11,933 nt of DNA from Actinomycetota bacterium (GTDB taxonomy: Bacteria; Actinomycetota; Thermoleophilia; UBA2241), in contig PMKX01000088.1 in the NCBI GenBank assembly GCA_003158705.1, forward strand, positions 1 through 11,933, given 5' to 3'. The translations under genes were made by a program, and so were the position numbers. The notes under the pieces are model-generated. The model searched no databases. It saw nothing but the letters and a program-made list of their open reading frames with translations, and was not told where the DNA came from. Within the stretch, counting starts at the first letter, position 1. The number at the start of each line of letters is the position of its first letter. Below, piece by piece: positions 7,096 to 11,933 of the stretch.

Positions 7096-7101
7096 TAGAC
7101 T
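7096..7101 (+). promoter_or_regulatory. -10 element of the metallopeptidase gene (leaderless)
   Basis: TAGACT is followed by 7 nt and the GTG at 7109. No Shine-Dalgarno sequence is present. No clear -35 is visible. The two divergent -10 boxes are 47 bp apart, so a single bound regulator could affect both units. Confidence 0.55.
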
Positions 7102-7108
7102 GACGCCC

Positions 7109-7930
7109 GTGAGCAAGCAGCAGTCACCGTTCGAGCGCGACGTGGACGAAGCCTGGGCGTGCCTGGACGAAGACGACCTGGTGGGCGCCGCGGCGGCGCT
7201 GCACAGCGCCCGCGCCGCCGAGCCCGACGCCCCCGAAGTGTTCGAGCTCGAGGCCGGGCTCGCTTTGGCGCGCGAGGAGTCTGAGTCGGCGCTCGAAGCC
7301 TACGTCCGCTGGGCGGAAGCCGACCCGGACGACCCGCGGCCGCAGATCGGCGCCGCCGAGCTGTACTTCTACGAGTTCGGCGACCCGGAAGGCGCCGCCA
7401 GGCTGGTGCGCGACGTGCTGGCTCGCGGCGGTCTCGAGGTCGAGGAGGAGGCCGACGCGCATCACCTGTTGGGCGCCATCCTCGAGGCCAAGGGCGACCG
7501 CTCGGGCATGATGCGCGAGTGGCTCGCCGTGCTGCGACTCGACGCCGCGGCTGCCGCGCCAAAGACCGTGATGCCCGGCGAGCAGTTCGAGCGCGTGGCC
7601 GAGCAAGCCCTCGACGAGCTGCCGGCCGAGGTGCTGGAGTGGCTGACCAACGTGCCGGTGCTGGTCGCCGACCGGCCGTCGGAAGAGATGGTGCTCGACG
7701 GCGTCGATCCGCGGCTGCTGGGCATGTTCTCCGGTGTGCCCATGCCCGAGCAGTCGACCACCAATGGTCCCCCGCACGTGGACGTGATCCACCTCTTCCA
7801 GCGCAACCTGGAGCGCGAGACGACCGGTGAGGAGCAGCTGGCCGAGCAGATCCGCATCACCGTGCTGCACGAGACGGCGCACTTCTTCGGCTACGAGGAC
7901 GACCGGCTCGAGGAGCTCGGTCTGGGATGA
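7109..7930 (+). CDS. Helical-repeat protein with C-terminal zincin metallopeptidase domain (PF06262-like)
   Basis: Cytoplasmic protein of 273 residues, with no signal peptide or membrane segment. The C-terminal 120 or so residues match the small zincin family: FERVAEQALDELPAEVLEWLTNVPVLVAD, then LLGMFSGVPMPEQ, and the zinc site HETAHFFGYEDD (254-265), an HExxHxxGxxDD pattern with His254, Glu255 and His258. Proteins of this family are usually only this domain, about 110-150 residues. Here about 150 residues of Ala/Glu-rich paired helices precede it, resembling TPR repeats (for example DLVGAAAALHSARAAEPDAPE and SALEAYVRWAEADPDDPRP). The start GTG 7109 is set by the TAGACT box 7 nt upstream. Its TGA overlaps the exchanger ATG by 4 nt. 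Substrate is unknown; the helical part may bind a partner protein. Confidence 0.9.
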   Translation: MSKQQSPFERDVDEAWACLDEDDLVGAAAALHSARAAEPDAPEVFELEAGLALAREESESALEAYVRWAEADPDDPRPQIGAAELYFYEFGDPEGAARLVRDVLARGGLEVEEEADAHHLLGAILEAKGDRSGMMREWLAVLRLDAAAAAPKTVMPGEQFERVAEQALDELPAEVLEWLTNVPVLVADRPSEEMVLDGVDPRLLGMFSGVPMPEQSTTNGPPHVDVIHLFQRNLERETTGEEQLAEQIRITVLHETAHFFGYEDDRLEELGLG

Positions 7931-8982
7931 GCGGCCTCTCGAGTCTCATCCTGTTCGCCATCTTCGCCGTCGGCGCGGCGGCCACGTGGGTGGCCGGCGT
8001 CTATCTCTCCAAGACGACAGATGCCCTCGACGACCGACTGCATCTGGGCGAGGCGCTCGGTGGCATGATCCTGCTGGCCGTGGCCGGCAGCCTGCCCGAG
8101 GCGGCCATCACGGTCTCGGCGGTGCTGCAGCACCACATCGACATCGCCGCCGGCAACCTGGCCGGCGGCATCGCCATGCAGACCATGGTGCTGGCGATCT
8201 GCGATGCCGTGGCCTCGCGCAAGCATCCCCTGAGCTACCTGGTCGGATCGCTCATCCCGGTGCTCGAGGCGGGGCTCGTGGTGTGCGTCGTGGCCTTGGT
8301 GCTCATGGGCACGTTGCTGCCGAGCTCGGTCAACCTCGCCGGGATGAGCCCAGCCTCGATCGCCATCGTCGTGGTGTGGGTCGGTGGAGTGTGGGTGCTC
8401 AACCGGGTCCGCAAGTCGCCGATGTGGCAGATCGTCATGCCCGGCAGCAAACCCGGACGGCCGCACCGCCGTGTGCCTCATCCGCAGGCGGGCAGGCCCT
8501 ATGCGCACGTCAGCACGCTGCGCGTGGAGCTCGTCTTCCTCGCTGCCTGCCTGGTCACCCTGGCCGGCGGCGTCGCTCTGCAAATGAGCGGCAGCGCCCT
8601 TGCCGGCCGTGCCGGCATCAACGGCGTCGTCTTCGGCGCCACCGTGCTGGCCCTGGTGAGCGCCCTGCCCGAGATCAGCAGCGGCATCGCCGCCGTGCGT
8701 CTGGGCGACAATCAGCTCGCCATGGCCGACGTGTTCGGCGGCAACTCCTTCCAGGTGTGCTTGTTCGTGGTCGCCGACCTTCTCGCCGGCAAACCGGTGC
8801 TGCCTGCGTCGGGAGCCGTCAACGCGTGGCTGGCCGGGGTCGGGATCTTGATCACCATGGTCTACGCCGTAGCGGTCGTGATCCGCCCTCAGCGCTGTGT
8901 GGCGAGGCTGGGGATCGACTCCATCGTCGCCAGCGCCTTCTTCATCGTCGGCCTGCTCGCCATCTACTACGTGCCCCACTAG
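7927..8982 (+). CDS. Cation/Ca2+ exchanger (CaCA family, Na_Ca_ex domains)
   Basis: Membrane antiporter of 351 residues with about ten hydrophobic segments and two inverted alpha repeats. Alpha-1 (about 45-92) contains GSLPEAAITV and GNLAGGIAMQ; alpha-2 (about 233-285) contains SALPEISSGI and ADVFGGNSFQ. A central cytoplasmic loop (about 163-198) is rich in Pro, Arg and His. The acidic ligands Glu58 and Glu249 are kept. The second central ligand, 27 residues further on in each repeat, is Gln (Gln85 and Gln276), where M. jannaschii NCX has Asn81 and Asp240. The preceding Ser of the GSN motif is Gly in both. This predicts altered ion selectivity, so it should not be assumed to be a Na+/Ca2+ exchanger. 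It is cotranscribed with, and overlaps by 4 nt, the metallopeptidase gene. AGGAG (7911-7915) lies 11 nt before the ATG, a long spacing. Confidence 0.92.
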   Translation: MSGLSSLILFAIFAVGAAATWVAGVYLSKTTDALDDRLHLGEALGGMILLAVAGSLPEAAITVSAVLQHHIDIAAGNLAGGIAMQTMVLAICDAVASRKHPLSYLVGSLIPVLEAGLVVCVVALVLMGTLLPSSVNLAGMSPASIAIVVVWVGGVWVLNRVRKSPMWQIVMPGSKPGRPHRRVPHPQAGRPYAHVSTLRVELVFLAACLVTLAGGVALQMSGSALAGRAGINGVVFGATVLALVSALPEISSGIAAVRLGDNQLAMADVFGGNSFQVCLFVVADLLAGKPVLPASGAVNAWLAGVGILITMVYAVAVVIRPQRCVARLGIDSIVASAFFIVGLLAIYYVPH

Positions 8983-9020
8983 CAACGGGGAGCGGCCGGC
9001 GTCGCCACGGTGCGGGCCGC

Positions 9021-9064
9021 GCTGCGCCTACGGCACTGCTTCGTGCACAAGGCGCGGCCTTACT
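9021..9064 (+). terminator. Possible terminator after the exchanger gene
   Basis: The segment 9021-9028 pairs with 9051-9058 (GCGCC/GGCGC plus one G-U and two more pairs). An inner GCAC/GTGC hairpin (9033-9046, loop TGCTTC) is enclosed. CTTACTT follows, the most T-rich short stretch in the gap. It lies 38 nt after the stop at 8982. The structure is interrupted by unpaired bases, so the call is tentative. Confidence 0.4.
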
Positions 9065-9085
9065 TACACGGCGCAGCTTCGCGCA
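9030..9085 (+). repeat. Two imperfect 18-bp direct repeats upstream of the activator gene
   Basis: ACGGCACTGCTTCGTGCA (9030-9047) and ACGGCGCAGCTTCGCGCA (9068-9085) agree at 15 of 18 positions, with starts 38 bp apart. The second copy ends 27 bp before the -10 box of the activator gene. They could be operator half-sites or a degenerate repeat; no known operator is recognised. The remainder of the 143-bp gap (8983-9125) shows no gene. Confidence 0.45.
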
Positions 9086-9112
9086 GACGGCGTTGCGTGG
9101 CGCGCACCTGCG

Positions 9113-9118
9113 TATACT
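9113..9118 (+). promoter_or_regulatory. -10 element of the activator gene (leaderless)
   Basis: TATACT is followed by 7 nt and ATG 9126. There is no purine-rich Shine-Dalgarno sequence (the 7 nt are pyrimidine-rich TCCTTTC). TTGCGT at 9093-9098 matches the -35 hexamer seen before the ACT gene, but the 14-bp spacing is too short for a standard promoter. Confidence 0.6.
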
Positions 9119-9125
9119 TCCTTTC

Positions 9126-11933
9126 ATGGACGACGCGAGAGGCACGTCTGATTTGGACCGCGGGCAGAGAGGCGCGCCGCGGCCCGTGCTCATCGGTGTC
9201 GACCTCGGCAAGGTGACGACCTCGCTGGCGTGGGCCGAGGTGGGCGACGCCACCGAACTCGGTCCCATCACCACGCATGCCGAGCGCCACGTGGGCGAGC
9301 CGCTGCGGCCCTTCTTGGAGCTCTATCGTCGGCTGGGCGCCGTCGTGGCCGGCGTGGCCGCCACTGGCGCCTACGGCGACCGGCTGGCGCCGCCGGTGGT
9401 CGGTGGTCTGCCGGAGGAGATCGCCCAGGAGTACGCGGCCGCGTCGCTGGGCAACGGCGCCCTCAATGTCGTGCGCATCGGCGGCAGCGGCTACTCGGTG
9501 CTCACCCGCGATGCCGTCGGCCGCGTGCGCTACGAGGCCAACGAGCGCTGTTCGGCAGGCACCGGAGAGACGGTCGAGGGCCTCTGCGGCCGCCTCGGCT
9601 GCAGTTTGCAGGAGGCCATCGCTCTAGCCGAGGCGAGCCCCGACGGTGTGGCCGTGACCTCCCGTTGCGCCGTGTTCGCCAAGAGCGAGCTCACCCACTT
9701 TGCTAACCAGGGCGAGTCGCATGGGCGGCTGTTTCGCGGCGTGTTCGAGAGCGTGGCGCGCAACGTGCACAGCCTGTACGACAAGGAGAAGGTAGATGGC
9801 CCCGTGCTCGTGGTGGGCCACGGGGCTCTGATCGGACCGGTGGTGCAGGCGTTGGCGCAGCTGGCCGGCGTGCCGGTCGAGGTGTCGCCGGAGGCCGGCG
9901 CCTTCGAGGCGCTCGGCGCCCTGCGCTACGCGGCGTCGCGGCCATGGCCGGCCGACGGAGTGTGGCCGGCCGACCCTGCGGCGCTGGTGCGCAGCTCGCG
10001 GCGACGTATCCGTGGTCTGACCCCGGCGGCGCAGGGCCCCGGTTCGGTGACGAGGCTGTCGGCGCCCACGACGCCGACGACCGGCGCCTCAACGCAGAGG
10101 ACTGGCGCGCCGGCCGCTGCGTCGCACGATGCCGCTGCGTCGCACGATGCCGCCGCGTTGCACGATGCCGCCGCTTCGTGTGCCACGTTCGTGCTCGGCC
10201 TGGACCTCGGCTCCACTGGTTCCAAGGCGGCCTTGCTCGACGCCGCCGGCGGGTCCGTTGTGACCGACGTCTACCGGCGCACGGACGGCAACCCCGTCGA
10301 GGCGGCGCAGGCGCTGGTGGCGGAGATCATGCGGGCTACGGGGTGCGCCGAGGTGGCGGCCGTGGGTCTCACCGGGTCCGGCCGCGACGCGGCCGCCACC
10401 GTGTTCCGCGCCGCCTACCCCGAGCTCGGCGCACGTCTCGTGGTGGAGAACGAGATCGTCGCGCATGCGACCGCCGCCGTGCGCTTCGACCCCGACGGCG
10501 GTCGCAGTCTCTCCATCGTCGAGATCGGCGGCCAGGACGCCAAGTACATCAGCATCGTCGGCGGCCGTGTGCTCGAGTCGGACATGAACCGCGTCTGCAG
10601 CGCCGGCACCGGTTCGTTCTTGGAGGAGCAGGCGGTGGCGCACGGTCTCGACGACATCGCTCGTTTCGGAGAGCTGGCCGCTCGCTCTACCGACCCACCC
10701 GACCTAGGTCAGACCTGCACGGTCTTCGTCGCCGACGTGGCGGCCGAGGCGCTGGCCGACGGCTACACGCGCGACGACATCTTCGCCGGTCTGCAGTTCT
10801 CGGTGATCCGCAACTACCGCAGCCGCGTGATGGGCAGCCGCCAGTTTCAGGAGCGCGTGTTCTTCCAGGGCAAACCGGCCAGCAACGCCTCTTTGGCGCG
10901 CACGCTGGCGGCGGTGACGGGGCGCGACGTGTTCGTGCCGCCCAACCCCGGAGCGATGGGCGCCGTCGGCATCGCCATGCTGGCCGCCGAGTCGCTGGCC
11001 GCTGGTCAGGAAGCGACTGCCGAGGCGCCCTTCGACCTGCGCCGGGTGCTGGCGGCGCGGGTGACCGAGCGTCGCCGGATACGCTGCCGCGACAAGCACT
11101 GCGCCAACCTCTGCCGGCTGGAGGCCGCCAGTGTGGAAGTGGCCGGCGAGCGCACCAAGGTGGTGAGCGGGGGCAACTGCCCCAAGTACGACGACGTGGC
11201 CGGTGGCGGACGGCAGTTGCCCAAGGATGCCCCCAACCCGTATCGCGAACGCGCGGAGCTGCTGGCGAGCCTGCTGGCCGAGGACGAGACACGCTCGAGC
11301 GTGTCGGCCGCGGACGATGCGCGGCGGGCCGGCGGTGAGGCGGTCACTGCTGCTGCGACCGCCTCACCGGCCGCGGCGCGCATCGGCATCCCGTACGCTC
11401 ACTATCTCATCGACTACTTGCCCTTCTTCCACACCTTCTTCACGCGTCTCGGCGCCGAGGTCGAGGTGCTCCAGTCAGGGCCTGGCACGCTGACCGAGGG
11501 CGATCGCCGCTGCGCCGCCGCAGGCTCGTGCGCAGCGGTGAAGCTGCTGCACGGCCTGGCGACCACCGATGCCGACTGGCTGTTCGTGCCCAAGTTCGTG
11601 CATGTGCCGTACCCCAATGCCGGCCCCGGCACCTACACCTGCCCCATGGCCCAAGGTGCGGCCGAGATGGTCGAGCATGCCCTGGTGGCGGAGGGCGCCA
11701 CCGTGAAGGTGCTGCGACCTGTGCTCCTGCGCGCCGAGCACGCCGACCTGCAGTCGGAGGAGTTCGTGGAGGAGCTGCGGCGGATGGCTGAGACGATCGG
11801 GGCCAGCCGTGGCGCAGCTGCCAAGCCGGCCCAGGCCATCTTCCGCGCCGCCCACGAAGCGGCGCTGGCCAGCCAGCGCCGCTTCGAGGACGGCCTGCGC
11901 GCCATCGGCGAGCGCGCTCTGGCATGGGCGCGC
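9126..11933 (+). CDS. Giant 2-hydroxyacyl-CoA dehydratase activator: two ASKHA ATPase domains plus DUF2229 (3' end missing)
   Basis: The frame is open from ATG 9126 to the last base, 936 codons with no stop. Family members (BcrA/BadF/HgdC type) use ATP to push an electron from a [4Fe-4S] cluster onto a dehydratase or reductase. ASKHA domain 1 (about 20-295) has GVDLGKVTTSLAW with Asp26, ERCSAGTGE (Cys142) and SRCAVFAKSE (Cys181). ASKHA domain 2 (about 355-640) has the canonical LGLDLGSTGSK (Asp360), EIGGQDAKY, MNRVCSAGTGSFLEEQA (Cys491) and QTCTVF (Cys531). A four-cysteine segment follows (Cys654, 659, 663, 685). A DUF2229-like domain begins near 753 with IGIPYAHYLIDYLPFFHTFF and includes RCAAAGSCAAVKLLHG. 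Long relatives are about 1,400 residues and end in an HgdB-like domain, so roughly a third may lie beyond the window. ATG 9126 is set by the TATACT box 7 nt upstream. No partner dehydratase is visible here. Confidence 0.93.
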   Translation, partial: MDDARGTSDLDRGQRGAPRPVLIGVDLGKVTTSLAWAEVGDATELGPITTHAERHVGEPLRPFLELYRRLGAVVAGVAATGAYGDRLAPPVVGGLPEEIAQEYAAASLGNGALNVVRIGGSGYSVLTRDAVGRVRYEANERCSAGTGETVEGLCGRLGCSLQEAIALAEASPDGVAVTSRCAVFAKSELTHFANQGESHGRLFRGVFESVARNVHSLYDKEKVDGPVLVVGHGALIGPVVQALAQLAGVPVEVSPEAGAFEALGALRYAASRPWPADGVWPADPAALVRSSRRRIRGLTPAAQGPGSVTRLSAPTTPTTGASTQRTGAPAAASHDAAASHDAAALHDAAASCATFVLGLDLGSTGSKAALLDAAGGSVVTDVYRRTDGNPVEAAQALVAEIMRATGCAEVAAVGLTGSGRDAAATVFRAAYPELGARLVVENEIVAHATAAVRFDPDGGRSLSIVEIGGQDAKYISIVGGRVLESDMNRVCSAGTGSFLEEQAVAHGLDDIARFGELAARSTDPPDLGQTCTVFVADVAAEALADGYTRDDIFAGLQFSVIRNYRSRVMGSRQFQERVFFQGKPASNASLARTLAAVTGRDVFVPPNPGAMGAVGIAMLAAESLAAGQEATAEAPFDLRRVLAARVTERRRIRCRDKHCANLCRLEAASVEVAGERTKVVSGGNCPKYDDVAGGGRQLPKDAPNPYRERAELLASLLAEDETRSSVSAADDARRAGGEAVTAAATASPAAARIGIPYAHYLIDYLPFFHTFFTRLGAEVEVLQSGPGTLTEGDRRCAAAGSCAAVKLLHGLATTDADWLFVPKFVHVPYPNAGPGTYTCPMAQGAAEMVEHALVAEGATVKVLRPVLLRAEHADLQSEEFVEELRRMAETIGASRGAAAKPAQAIFRAAHEAALASQRRFEDGLRAIGERALAWAR
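10113..10178 (+). repeat. 18-bp tandem repeat in the activator interdomain linker
   Basis: GCCGCTGCGTCGCACGAT occurs twice identically (10113-10130, 10131-10148), then once with two changes (10149-10166) and once partially (from 10167). It encodes AAASHD, AAASHD, AAALHD, AAASC, residues about 330-350, directly before ASKHA domain 2. The unit is a multiple of three, so copy-number changes only alter linker length. Confidence 0.85.

Noticed and set aside
7891..8985. Minus-strand open frame opposite the exchanger
   Set aside because: Product is His/Asp/Gln-rich without domains; it is the mirror of the hydrophobic codons of the exchanger.
8992..9020. GCGGCC/GGCCGC inverted repeat just after the exchanger stop as terminator
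   Set aside because: Only 6 bp with a 17-nt loop and no T-tract; the structure at 9021-9064 is a better candidate.
9944..11338. 464-codon plus-strand frame within the activator gene
   Set aside because: Arg/Gly/His-rich and out of frame with the 936-codon activator, which shows two complete ASKHA domains.

Overview
The window is strongly GC-rich and densely coded, with eight protein-coding genes on both strands. Its genes and signals point to a high-GC Gram-positive lineage (Actinomycetota-like), possibly an anaerobe. The reasons are a GT87-type mannosyltransferase, a DrrA/DrrB-type drug exporter, a DHA2-type efflux pump, a PF06262-type minimal metallopeptidase, leaderless-looking promoters, and a very long 2-hydroxyacyl-CoA dehydratase activator of a kind typical of anaerobes. 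This assignment is inference; no rRNA or other taxonomic marker is present. I saw no tRNA, rRNA, CRISPR array, insertion sequence or phage gene.

Layout. Bases 1-1527 hold the 3' part of a DHA2-family major facilitator pump. It is followed by a two-gene ABC-2 exporter (1600-3347, ATPase then permease, ATGA overlap). A short gap with a hairpin and a good promoter leads to a two-ACT-domain GcvR-like regulator (3461-3994). This gene converges on a minus-strand pair: a GT87 polyprenol-linked glycosyltransferase (7035-5689) followed by an unusual fusion of a HAD phosphatase with a PurM/HypE-like ATP-binding domain (5732-4029). Divergent from the glycosyltransferase, only 73 bp away, is a plus-strand pair: a helical-repeat/zincin metallopeptidase (7109-7930) overlapping a cation/Ca2+ exchanger (7927-8982). 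From 9126 to the right edge runs an open, incomplete giant activator of the BcrA/BadF/HgdC type, with two ASKHA ATPase domains and the start of a DUF2229 domain.

Regulation. Four transcription units that begin inside the window (ACT regulator, glycosyltransferase, metallopeptidase, activator) each have a TAnnnT hexamer exactly 7 nt upstream of the start codon and no Shine-Dalgarno sequence. This is the geometry of leaderless mRNAs. The ABC genes, which sit behind other genes, have clear Shine-Dalgarno sequences instead. The rule also fixes two otherwise ambiguous starts.

Functionally the left third is efflux, the middle is envelope glycosylation plus an uncharacterised phosphatase/kinase-like fusion, and the right is cation transport and radical-type acyl-CoA dehydratase activation. 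I see no single novel multi-gene system. The most interesting items are the HAD-PurM fusion, the exchanger with both central ligand positions changed to Gln, the single-chain pseudo-dimeric activator, a 15-bp inverted repeat embedded in the end of a convergent gene, and the leaderless promoter set.
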